From contig NZ_JAIUZI010000010.1 in NCBI RefSeq assembly GCF_020171285.1, positions 1 to 64,000 of the forward strand: a DNA stretch of 64,000 bases, read 5' to 3'. The notes beneath the pieces were generated by a model. It had not been told where the DNA came from. It saw nothing but the letters and a program-made list of their open reading frames with translations, and did not search any database. The translations under genes were made by a program, and so were the position numbers. The stretch comes from Seohaeicola saemankumensis. Its GTDB lineage: Bacteria; Pseudomonadota; Alphaproteobacteria; Rhodobacterales; Rhodobacteraceae. This document shows, in pieces, positions 28,293 through 35,386 of this stretch; positions within the stretch are counted from its first letter, which is position 1, and each line of letters starts with the position of its first letter.

Positions 28293-29549
28293 CTAGCGGG
28301 TTGCGCTCGGCGGGATGATCGGTGGTTTGGCGTTGAGCTCTTCGATGGAGAACCCGGCGATGGACTTGTACTTGGCGGCATGCGCGGCGAGGTCCTCATG
28401 CGGGATGACCTCGCTGATATCGTCAAAGTGACCGCCGCACAGGTCCTCGACACGCTGCAGGACCGCATCAGGCCCGCCGCCCTTGCGGTTGGCGAGGCCG
28501 ACGGCGGTCGTGATCGGGCGGATCTGCGATTCATAAGCCTGCAGCGCCGCGGGAGTTTGCCCATGCTCCAGCAGCCGCGCGCCGATCACCCGGGCATCGA
28601 TGATCGCCTGACTGGCGCCGTTCGAGCCCACCGGATAGGTCGGATGCGCTGCGTCACCCATCAGCGTGACTCTGCCAAAGGTCCATTGCGGCAACGGATC
28701 ACGGTCGACCAGTGGGTATTCATAGACGGCCTCGGCCCCGCTGATCAGTTCCGGCGCGTCGATCCAGCCGAATTTCCAATCCCGGAACAGCGGCAGGAAA
28801 CTGTCGATATCTGCCTGCAGGTTCCAGTCTTCCTTGCGCCACGCGTCATCCAGATTGAACTGTTTCTCTGCGATCCAGTTTATTGTCGCCACTCCGGATT
28901 CCGGGTCGGGGTCCGAGATCGGATAGGCGACCAGCCGCAGGTGGTCATGGCCGATCATCACCATTGCGCCGCCGCCAAAATAATCCTTGGCCGGCGTGGT
29001 GGCGCGCCACAGGATGCGGCCGTTCCAGATCGGTTCACCCTCGTCGGGGTACATCTGCGCGCGCAGGGCAGAGTGGATGCCATCGGCCGCGATGACCATG
29101 CTCCCCTCAACCCGTTCGCCGTTTTCCAGGAGCAGATCCGCGCCATTCTCCGTATTCTCAAAACCCACTGCGCGGGCGCCGGTCACAATGCAACCCGGTC
29201 CGGCCCGTTCGGTCAGAACGTCATGCAACATGACCTGCAGTTCGCCGCGATGGACCGAGTATTGCGGCCAGGCATAGCCGGCATCCATACCGCGGGGCTC
29301 CTCCCAGATGGTTTTGCCAAATTTGGAGTAGAAGCCCAGCATCTTTGTGCGCACGCCGATGCGCTCGAGATGATCCTCCAGCCCCAGATCGAACAGCTCG
29401 CGCACCGCATTGGGTTGCAGGTTGATACCAACGCCCAGCGGACGGATTTCGGCAGCGGATTCGTAGATGCGGAATGGCACGCCGATCTGGTGCAGTGTCA
29501 GCCCAAGTGTCAGCCCGGCAATGCCGCCACCGGCGATCAGAATGGTCAT
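28293..29549 (-). CDS. FAD-dependent aromatic monooxygenase, PhzS-like
   Basis: A 418-residue group A flavin monooxygenase. It shows GGGIAGLTLGLTLHQ at 7-21, the GD motif ADGIHSALRAQ, and GDAAHPTYPVGSNGASQAI near the flavin. IRPLGVGINLQPNAV and EEPRGMDAG...WPQYSVHRGELQ match the pattern I remember for PhzS (5-methylphenazine-1-carboxylate hydroxylase) closely, but no phenazine genes are present. The substrate is therefore an unknown aromatic acid or heterocycle. The ATG at 29549 has GGAGAG upstream. A gene for idi follows upstream on the same strand, 59 bases away. Confidence 0.82.
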   Translation of the reverse strand: MTILIAGGGIAGLTLGLTLHQIGVPFRIYESAAEIRPLGVGINLQPNAVRELFDLGLEDHLERIGVRTKMLGFYSKFGKTIWEEPRGMDAGYAWPQYSVHRGELQVMLHDVLTERAGPGCIVTGARAVGFENTENGADLLLENGERVEGSMVIAADGIHSALRAQMYPDEGEPIWNGRILWRATTPAKDYFGGGAMVMIGHDHLRLVAYPISDPDPESGVATINWIAEKQFNLDDAWRKEDWNLQADIDSFLPLFRDWKFGWIDAPELISGAEAVYEYPLVDRDPLPQWTFGRVTLMGDAAHPTYPVGSNGASQAIIDARVIGARLLEHGQTPAALQAYESQIRPITTAVGLANRKGGGPDAVLQRVEDLCGGHFDDISEVIPHEDLAAHAAKYKSIAGFSIEELNAKPPIIPPSATR

Positions 29550-29608
29550 GGTCGTTCTCTCCGTCAGGGTCCGGTCTTTTGACCTACCCGGCGGTAGAAT
29601 TGCAAGCC

Positions 29609-30193
29609 TCAGCTTTTCGAAGACAATCGAAGATCGGGGCCAAAGATCGTGTCGGCATGGTTCTTCAGGTAGATCTTGAGCCATGGCGTGAAACGTTCCG
29701 GGTGCCGCCCGATTTCGGCCAGAAGATCGTGATAGTCCGTCCAGCGAATTTCCATGACTTCGTCGGGATCCGGATCAATCGCCAGATCGCCAAAGGTGCG
29801 GGCCAGAAAGACGTCCACTGCTTCGAATTCAACCATCCCCTTGCCGACATCGGCGCGGTATTCGAGGTGATGGCGGAACTCGGGGAACAGCCCGGTAATG
29901 CCCAGTTCCTGTTTCAGCCGCCGTATCGCGCAGACGTCCGAGGGTTCGTTCCAATGCGGATGAGTGCAGCAGGTGTTCGCCCAGAGACCAGGCGTGTGGT
30001 ATTTTCCCATCGCCCGGCGTTGCAACAAGATCTCTGTCCCGCGCACGACAAAGACCGACACCGCCTTGTGGCGCAAGCCTTGCAAATGCGCCTGCAGCTT
30101 GTCCACGGGCGTCAGGACACCGTCGACCCATGCCGGGATTGCGGTCGACTCCTGCCCGGCCGGCACCGGCGGGATGCGTGTTGGGTCTGTCAT
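29609..30193 (-). CDS. idi: isopentenyl-diphosphate delta-isomerase, type I
   Basis: A 194-residue Nudix-fold isomerase that interconverts IPP and DMAPP. The catalytic cysteine segment is LWANTCCTHPHWNE, the Nudix helix is RRLKQELGI, and the catalytic glutamate lies in GMVEFEAVDVF. The C-terminus FTPWLKIYL is usual. I start at MTDPTRIPP (30193); the frame runs back another 25 codons. Many roseobacters carry this gene near photosynthesis or carotenoid clusters, but none is seen here. Confidence 0.93.
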   Translation of the reverse strand: MTDPTRIPPVPAGQESTAIPAWVDGVLTPVDKLQAHLQGLRHKAVSVFVVRGTEILLQRRAMGKYHTPGLWANTCCTHPHWNEPSDVCAIRRLKQELGITGLFPEFRHHLEYRADVGKGMVEFEAVDVFLARTFGDLAIDPDPDEVMEIRWTDYHDLLAEIGRHPERFTPWLKIYLKNHADTIFGPDLRLSSKS

Positions 30194-30314
30194 CTGTTGG
30201 TCAACTGTTGTTAGGCGCCCGGTCGTCCCACCGGTTCGCGTGCAACCTAGGTGTTCTTGACTGGTCAATCAATGATGCGAATGGACGCGGCCCGAAGGGC
30301 GCGGCCGGGCGCGG

Positions 30315-31310
30315 TCAGCCAGTCGACTCGGACCAGCAGGGCAGCAGATCACCCGGTGCCGGCGTCGCTGCAAAGACCGCCCGCGCGATGGCCCGCGCAA
30401 CACAAAGCGCCGCGACATGGCCGATCTGCGATACCTCGGCATCGGGGATCTGCCGGGCGCCGGTCGACGTGGCAAAGAGAAGATCGCCATCGTTGGGCAG
30501 GTGCGAGGGCACCACGGCACGCGCGATACCGTCATGCGCCGCAGTGGCGATCCGCTTGGCCTGTGCCTTGGTCAGGGCCGCGTCGGTCGCCACGATGCCG
30601 ATCGTGGTGTTGGCGGATTGTGCGAAAGCGGCGATCTTGCGGCTTTCGAAGGTGCGGCCCAAACCGCCGCGCGGATCCGGGCCGAGCCCGCCGAATTCGC
30701 CATCGACTTCGAATGGAGCGGCCCAGAAATGCCGACCGCCCGGTGTGGTGACGCTGCCGACCGGATTGGCGGCGATCAGAGCGCCAACGGTGATCCCGCT
30801 GTCCAGCACCAGCGAAGCAGAACCGAGCCCGCCTTTTTCCATCCCCGTCAGGGCGCCGGTCCCAGCGCCGACGCTGCCGATGCCGAAATCGGCACGGGCG
30901 TTGTCCAGCGCGGCCCGGCCAAGGGCCGGGTAGGGGTTTTCGGTCCAGTCCTTATTGCCGCCGTTGAGCAGATCAAAGACGATCGCGGCCGGGACAAGGG
31001 GGATACGCAGGGTATGCAGGGCGAAACCCCGTCCGCGTTCCCGCAGGCCCGCAACAACGCCAGAGGCGGCGTCGAGTCCATAAGTGGAGCCACCCGACAA
31101 AACGATCGCATCGACCTGCGCCACGGATTTGTCGGGCTCAAGCAGATCGGTTTCACGGGTCCCCGGCGCGCCGCCCATGACACAGTAGGACCCGGTCATT
31201 GCCTGTTCCCCCAGCAGCACCGTGCTGCCGGATTTCAACGTCTCGTCCTGTGCATTGCCGACCAGCAGGCCGGGTACATCAGTGATCAGGTTTCGTGGTC
31301 CGGGGATCAT
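30315..31310 (-). CDS. P1-family (S58) N-terminal-nucleophile peptidase
   Basis: A 331-residue member of the DmpA/BapA/NylC family of self-processing aminopeptidases and amide hydrolases. The probable autocleavage site lies between N234 and T235 in SANTTIGIVATDA, the freed threonine being the nucleophile, as in NylC. Other family parts are NLITDVPGLLVGNA, VLSGGSTYGLDAA, GSVGAGTGA and NPVGSV. With no signal peptide it should act in the cytoplasm on small peptides or amides. I prefer the ATG at 31310 over 31340, because NLITDVPG is normally close to the N-terminus. Confidence 0.88.
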   Translation of the reverse strand: MIPGPRNLITDVPGLLVGNAQDETLKSGSTVLLGEQAMTGSYCVMGGAPGTRETDLLEPDKSVAQVDAIVLSGGSTYGLDAASGVVAGLRERGRGFALHTLRIPLVPAAIVFDLLNGGNKDWTENPYPALGRAALDNARADFGIGSVGAGTGALTGMEKGGLGSASLVLDSGITVGALIAANPVGSVTTPGGRHFWAAPFEVDGEFGGLGPDPRGGLGRTFESRKIAAFAQSANTTIGIVATDAALTKAQAKRIATAAHDGIARAVVPSHLPNDGDLLFATSTGARQIPDAEVSQIGHVAALCVARAIARAVFAATPAPGDLLPCWSESTG

Positions 31311-31366
31311 TCGTGGGCCCTTGGAAACAGGAGCGTGCAAGGCACGCGGTCCATTGTTGTGCGTCC

Positions 31367-31407
31367 GCGCCGGGCGCGTTTTGGATATTTGGGATCAGAA
31401 AGACGCC
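31367..31407. repeat. gene-end repeat copy D
   Basis: GCCGGGCGCG then TTTTGGATATTTGG and ATCAGAAAGACG lie between the SDR stop and the peptidase start. It has the same TATTT plus AGAA layout as the other four copies, here in opposite orientation to the genes beside it. Confidence 0.4.
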
Positions 31408-31410
31408 ACA

Positions 31411-32157
31411 CTAGATGCAGCGGCCGCCGTCAACCTCCATCGCGACGCCGGTGATCATGTTGGCCTCGTCCGAACAGAGGAAACAGGCGGCATTGCCCAT
31501 GTCTTCGGGTTGGGAGAAGCGGCCGAGCGGGATGGTCGACAGGAACTTGGCACGCATTTCCGGGGTATCTTCACCCATGAAGGTTTTCAGAAGCGGAGTT
31601 TCCCCCGCCACCGGGTTGATCGCGTTCACGCGAACGCCGGAAGGGGCCAGTTCAATGGCCATCGTCTTGGTCGCCGTGATCATCCAGCCCTTGGAGGCGT
31701 TGTACCAGTTCAGGTTCGGGCGCGGCGAGACACCGGCGGTGGAGGCAACGTTCAGGATCGTGCCGGCCTTGCGCGATTTCATATGCGGGACAAGCGCGCG
31801 AGCGGTGAGGTAGACCGACTTGGCATTCACGATCAGGGTGCGGTCGAATTCGTCCTCGGCGACGTCTTCGAGCGGGCCTGGCTGGTGGCAGACCCCGGCG
31901 TTGTTCACCAGGATATCGAGGTGGCCGAAGGCCGCCAGCGCCGCGTCGGCCATCGCCTGGACCGAGTCCCCGTTTGCGACATCGACCGTTTGGGCGACGG
32001 CGGCATCGCCCATGTCATCGGCCATTTGCGCGGCGGCATCGCCGTTGATGTCGGCGATCATCACCCTTGCGCCCTCGGCCAGGAACTTGCGGACGATGCC
32101 TGCGCCAAAGCCTGACGCGCCCCCGGTGACGATTGCGGTTTTTCCGGCCAGCCTCAT
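31411..32157 (-). CDS. short-chain dehydrogenase/reductase
   Basis: A 248-residue classical SDR with the cofactor motif TGGASGFGAGI at 12-22, NNAG near residue 90, the catalytic serine in NVASTAG, and YNASKGW with the active-site tyrosine and lysine. The acidic residue at the end of the second strand (IADIN) favours NAD over NADP. The start at 32157 is preceded by AGGGGGGA. The frame extends much further back, over arfB, without support. The substrate is not evident. Confidence 0.9.
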   Translation of the reverse strand: MRLAGKTAIVTGGASGFGAGIVRKFLAEGARVMIADINGDAAAQMADDMGDAAVAQTVDVANGDSVQAMADAALAAFGHLDILVNNAGVCHQPGPLEDVAEDEFDRTLIVNAKSVYLTARALVPHMKSRKAGTILNVASTAGVSPRPNLNWYNASKGWMITATKTMAIELAPSGVRVNAINPVAGETPLLKTFMGEDTPEMRAKFLSTIPLGRFSQPEDMGNAACFLCSDEANMITGVAMEVDGGRCI

Positions 32158-32222
32158 GTGATTTCCCCCCTGATGCGGCACCTTTGGCAGGACCCTAGCA
32201 GCGTGCGGGGATGGTTCACAAG

Positions 32223-32642
32223 TTACTCGTCCACGACCCGCCCGCGCAGCGATTTGACCGCGCTGCGGGATTTCTTGGCCTCGAGCCTGCGGCGGACCGA
32301 CCCCTTGGTCGGTTTGGTCGGGATGCGGCGTTTGGGGGCGACGAGCGCCTTGCGGATCAGGTCGGCCAGACGGTCGCGGGCGATCTCGCGGTTGCGGGTC
32401 TGAGACCGGGTTTCGTCGCATTGCAGGACAATCGCGCCGGTCTGGGTCCAGCGCCGGCCGGCCAGTCGTTTCAACCGGGTCTTGACCGCTGGCGCCAGTG
32501 ACGGCGACCGGGCCGCCTCGAACCGCAGTTCGACCGCGCTCGAGACCTTGTTGACGTTCTGGCCGCCGGGGCCCGAGGCCCGCATGAAGCTTTCGGTCAG
32601 TTCCCAGTCCTGAATCTCGATATCGTCGTTGATCCGTAGCAT
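32223..32642 (-). CDS. arfB: alternative ribosome-rescue factor ArfB
   Basis: A 139-residue peptidyl-tRNA hydrolase of the ArfB/YaeJ/ICT1 group, which frees ribosomes stalled on non-stop mRNA. The GGQ is at residues 26-28 in SGPGGQNVNK. The C-terminal tail is strongly basic (PTKPTKGSVRRRLEAKKSRS), as required for entry into the mRNA channel. It lacks the domain that reads stop codons, which separates it from RF1/RF2. A strong hairpin with a T-run ends only 34 bases before its start on the same strand, and a short ORF with an extreme ribosome site lies beyond it, so its expression may depend on read-through. Confidence 0.94.
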   Translation of the reverse strand: MLRINDDIEIQDWELTESFMRASGPGGQNVNKVSSAVELRFEAARSPSLAPAVKTRLKRLAGRRWTQTGAIVLQCDETRSQTRNREIARDRLADLIRKALVAPKRRIPTKPTKGSVRRRLEAKKSRSAVKSLRGRVVDE

Positions 32643-32675
32643 GACGCGACCTTAGCGTCTGTCTCGGTCATCAAA

Positions 32676-32706
32676 AAGGGCCACCCGGATCGCCGGATGG
32701 CCCTTT
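32676..32706 (-). terminator. strong intrinsic terminator upstream of arfB
   Basis: AAGGGCCA at 32676-32683 pairs with TGGCCCTT at 32698-32705, and CCGG/CCGG continue the stem to an ATCG loop. Read on the minus strand it is followed by five T residues, which is the classical intrinsic form. It lies 35 bases after the short ORF's later stop and 34 bases before arfB, so it either ends the short transcript or works as an attenuator for arfB. Confidence 0.75.
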
Positions 32707-32740
32707 CGAAAGTTTTCGGAGGTGCGGGTCGGTCAGACCG

Positions 32741-32845
32741 TTACCAGGTCAATACGTAAAGGGACCCGTCAGGGACTGCCCTAAAGCGTTGCCTTCCGTA
32801 CTGTTCCGACACCTCGCTCCAATACCTTTCTCGACACTGGATCAC
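32741..32845 (-). CDS. short ORF region with extreme Shine-Dalgarno (two overlapping frames)
   Basis: This region carries AAAGGAGGTGATCCAG (32852-32837 on the minus strand), perfectly complementary over 16 bases to the CTGGATCACCTCCTTT tail of alphaproteobacterial 16S rRNA. A GTG at 32837, seven bases after AAGGAGG, opens an 18-codon frame ending TAG at 32781. In the +1 frame, a GTG at 32845 inside that site opens 34 codons, beginning VIQCRERYW and ending SLYVLTW, to TAA at 32741. Codons in both frames are rarer than in the neighbours. A terminator follows and then arfB. It could be a small protein, a leader peptide, or an RNA that titrates ribosomes. I do not recognise either peptide. Confidence 0.45.
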   Translation of the reverse strand: MIQCRERYWSEVSEQYGRQRFRAVPDGSLYVLTW

Positions 32846-32886
32846 CTCCTTTTCCGTTGTTGAAACCTAGGGAAAAGTTGGCACGG

Positions 32887-32898
32887 GATTTGCAAATC
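32887..32898. promoter_or_regulatory. 12-bp palindrome GATTTGCAAATC
   Basis: A perfect 12-base palindrome lies between the yhhQ stop and the short ORF, about 35 bases before its ribosome site. On the minus strand TTGCGA, 17 bases, then AACTTT overlap it as a possible weak promoter. It may be an operator for the short-ORF/arfB transcript. Confidence 0.3.
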
Positions 32899-32912
32899 GC
32901 AAAGCGAAATCG

Positions 32913-33542
32913 TCAGGCCGGCGAATTTTCCCGTTCGATGCGACCAATAATCAGGCGGAAAGGGATCAGCGCGATCAGCGCCAGCGACAGTTTTACCATC
33001 CAGTCGGCCACCGCGAGCGACACCCAGAGAGGCGCCATGGGACCAAAGCCCAGAACCGGCAGCACGTCGCCTGCCCAGGACACGTCATTTGCCGGTTCGA
33101 TCCAGACCAAGCTGGCGGAAAAGGCGATTGTGAAGAACAGCGCGGTGTCCACCGTCGAGCCCACCAGCGTCGACGCCAGCGGCGCGCGCCACCATTTACC
33201 CTCGCGCAGAGCCGAGAAAATGGCCACGTCGAGCAATTGGGCCGTCAGGAAGGCCAGCCCGGATCCAAGCGCGATGCGCAGGGTAACCAGCGGGCCGAAT
33301 TCGCCGATGATCTGGGTGCCGATCAGCGAGCAGATCACGCCGACGATGAAACCGACGAACACGACCTTGCGGGCCGGACCGGCGCCGTAGACGCGGTTCA
33401 TCAGGTCGGTGACCAGAAAGGCGAAGGGATAGGTGAACGCCCCCCATGTCAGCCACTGGCCGAAGAGGAACTGGACGAGAATATTCGAGGCCACGACGAT
33501 GGCGGCCATGGCAAGAATGCCGGGAAGGTGTGTGCGGTTCAT
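32913..33542 (-). CDS. yhhQ: queuosine precursor transporter (YhhQ/VUT family)
   Basis: A 209-residue membrane protein with about six helices and the family pattern NILVQFLFGQWLTWGAFTYP, FLVTDLMNRVYG and VGSTVDTALFFTIAF. YhhQ proteins import queuine or preQ precursors for tRNA modification. The ATG at 33542 gives the usual N-terminus close to the first helix. It is upstream of the short ORF and arfB on the same strand, a chain of three translation-linked genes (observation; the link may be chance). Confidence 0.88.
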   Translation of the reverse strand: MNRTHLPGILAMAAIVVASNILVQFLFGQWLTWGAFTYPFAFLVTDLMNRVYGAGPARKVVFVGFIVGVICSLIGTQIIGEFGPLVTLRIALGSGLAFLTAQLLDVAIFSALREGKWWRAPLASTLVGSTVDTALFFTIAFSASLVWIEPANDVSWAGDVLPVLGFGPMAPLWVSLAVADWMVKLSLALIALIPFRLIIGRIERENSPA

Positions 33543-33632
33543 ATCTGATGCCCGTTTTGTCAAGGTTGCGGCGACTTGTCCCGCCGGAGGGCAGGCAGGC
33601 GGCGCATAGCGGCCTTTGCGGCGCCGCGCAAG

Positions 33633-34514
33633 TCAATTGGGCAAAAGATATTCGACCAGTTCGGTGCGCTGCAGCGGCAGAAAGTTGTCGTCGGATATCA
33701 TGGTGGCCCGCAATTGGCCGTTTCCGTCGCGCCAGACAGAGACGCCTTCGAGGTTGTCATGAGTGCCGGCCGAGGTCTGGAACAGGGTTTCCTCGTTCGT
33801 GGGTTCACCGGCGGTCATCGTCCAGCGGCGCAGGCGGCTGCGGAACCCGATGAACCCGACATCACGTTCCAGCACATAAAGCCTCCCATCAGGGCCGAAA
33901 TCGGCACCCACGGGCAGAAAATCGCCGCGCGCCGGCAGGTAAAAGGCAACATCCCAGCGCGGACCGGTATTGGCAAAGACGGGGATCCGGCCGTTTGCAT
34001 CGTGACCTTCGGGCAGCGCGTAAAGCCGTCCGTGCCGGTCGCGCGCCAGCGCTTCGAGCGAACGGTTCTGTCCCAGTCCGCGAAACAGCGGCGCGGTGGT
34101 CAGCACATGCGCGCGGTCGCCGGGGTGATCGTAGCGGGCCACCCTGTGGACGCCTTCGAACGAGACAAAGAAACTGCCGCGCGGTCCGGCGGCCAGCCCT
34201 TCGGAATCGACGATGCGGCCTTTCAGAACCGCGCCCGAGGAGGATTTCAGTTGCGTCAGCTTGAACGGCCGGACGCTGCTGATCCTGCCGTCCTCGCGCC
34301 TCAGGCGAACATGCACCAGATGCGACCGGTCGCCCAGGATCGCGGCGGTTTGCCCGTCGGGGCTGACTTCGATCCCAGAGAACCCGCCGAACCAGGGTTT
34401 GTTCAGGTGCCAGGAGTAACTGTGCAGATGTCGCGCGCGCTGCTCCGCCGCCGGAGCGTGAAGAACGGCGGCAAAAAGCGCGACTGCTATTGCGACCGCA
34501 AGACCGAGGCGCAT
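33633..34514 (-). CDS. exported phytase-like esterase (PF13449 type)
   Basis: A 293-residue protein with a signal peptide (MRLGLAVAIAVALFAAVLHAP) and a beta-propeller-like body. Motifs FGGFSGIEVSPDGQTAAILGDR, DSEGLAAGPRGSFFVSFEG, RSLEALARDRHGRLYALPEG and DNLEGVSVWRDGNGQ are those of the 'esterase-like activity of phytase' family. Its substrate is not known; periplasmic calcium-dependent phosphate-ester hydrolysis is only a family-level guess. Its start overlaps the end of mepA by 28 bases. Confidence 0.8.
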   Translation of the reverse strand: MRLGLAVAIAVALFAAVLHAPAAEQRARHLHSYSWHLNKPWFGGFSGIEVSPDGQTAAILGDRSHLVHVRLRREDGRISSVRPFKLTQLKSSSGAVLKGRIVDSEGLAAGPRGSFFVSFEGVHRVARYDHPGDRAHVLTTAPLFRGLGQNRSLEALARDRHGRLYALPEGHDANGRIPVFANTGPRWDVAFYLPARGDFLPVGADFGPDGRLYVLERDVGFIGFRSRLRRWTMTAGEPTNEETLFQTSAGTHDNLEGVSVWRDGNGQLRATMISDDNFLPLQRTELVEYLLPN

Positions 34515-35386
34515 TGGTTGGGCAGATCGGCCATGACGTATTCACGCCGTTTCTTGGGCGGCGGTGCATTGGGGTCGCGCGGCTTGGGCGGCGGCGGGTT
34601 GAGGATGTCGTTGACCCACTTCTGGGCCTCGGCACATCCGTCGCCCTTGGGCGGCGCGGCCTGCTCGGTACAGCCCCGTGCCCCGCGCGGGCAATTCAGG
34701 CGGACGTGAAAATGGTAGTGATGCCCATACCAGGGGCGGATTTTTCGCAGGTAACGACGGTTGCCTTTTTCGTCCTTGCACATCTGCACCTTGGCGCCGG
34801 GAAACACAAAAATGCGGGCTACGCGTTTGTCGCGGGCGGCCTCGCGGATGATGTTATGATGCGCCCGGCTCCAATTGTCGTTCACAAAGGCGCCCTTGTT
34901 CCGCCTGAGCGAGACCGACGAGATGTTCTCGCGGGTCTGGCGGCTTAGGTTGATGCGCGAGGTCGGCAGCATCCAGATGTCGACGTCCAGACCGATCTGG
35001 TGGCTGCGGTGGCCCGTCAGCATCGGCCCGCCGCGCGGCTGGCTGATGTCGCCGATATACAGCCCCTTCCAGCCCGGCTGAGTGGCGGCAAAGGAGCTGA
35101 GGTCCTTGATGAAATCAATGGCGTCCGGGTGGCCCCAGTTCCGGTTGCGGCTCAGCCGCATCGCCTGCCAGGTCGGACCGGTTTCAGGCAGTTGCACCGC
35201 GCCGGCGACGCAGCCCTTGGCATAGCTGCCAAACGGGGCTGGCTTTTGCCGAGAGGCTTCGGACTTGCTGCCGAACAGCTGCTTTGCCAGCGGCTCTGCC
35301 ATCGCCGGGGCACCCACCCCCATGTTCAGGCCCATTGACAGGCTCAGTGCAATTGCCAGCCCGGTCAGGAAATGCCGTAGTCTCAT
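34487..35386 (-). CDS. mepA: penicillin-insensitive murein endopeptidase
   Basis: A 299-residue periplasmic LAS-type metallopeptidase (M74) that cuts D-Ala-meso-DAP cross-links in peptidoglycan. A signal peptide precedes GSYAKGCVAGAVQLPETGPTW. The zinc ligands are seen in LTGHRSHQIGLDVDIW (HxxxxxD) and in WYGHHYHFHVRLNCP. A proline-rich C-terminal tail follows. The ATG at 35386 overlaps the UMF1 gene stop. The open frame continues far upstream as a shadow of that gene. Confidence 0.93.
   Translation of the reverse strand: MRLRHFLTGLAIALSLSMGLNMGVGAPAMAEPLAKQLFGSKSEASRQKPAPFGSYAKGCVAGAVQLPETGPTWQAMRLSRNRNWGHPDAIDFIKDLSSFAATQPGWKGLYIGDISQPRGGPMLTGHRSHQIGLDVDIWMLPTSRINLSRQTRENISSVSLRRNKGAFVNDNWSRAHHNIIREAARDKRVARIFVFPGAKVQMCKDEKGNRRYLRKIRPWYGHHYHFHVRLNCPRGARGCTEQAAPPKGDGCAEAQKWVNDILNPPPPKPRDPNAPPPKKRREYVMADLPNQCASVLRSQ

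Noticed and set aside
32837-32852. 3' end of a 16S rRNA gene on the + strand
   Set aside because: Only 16 bases match the rRNA tail, and no other 16S sequence, tRNA or 23S gene lies beside it. The match is better explained as a complementary ribosome site on the minus strand.
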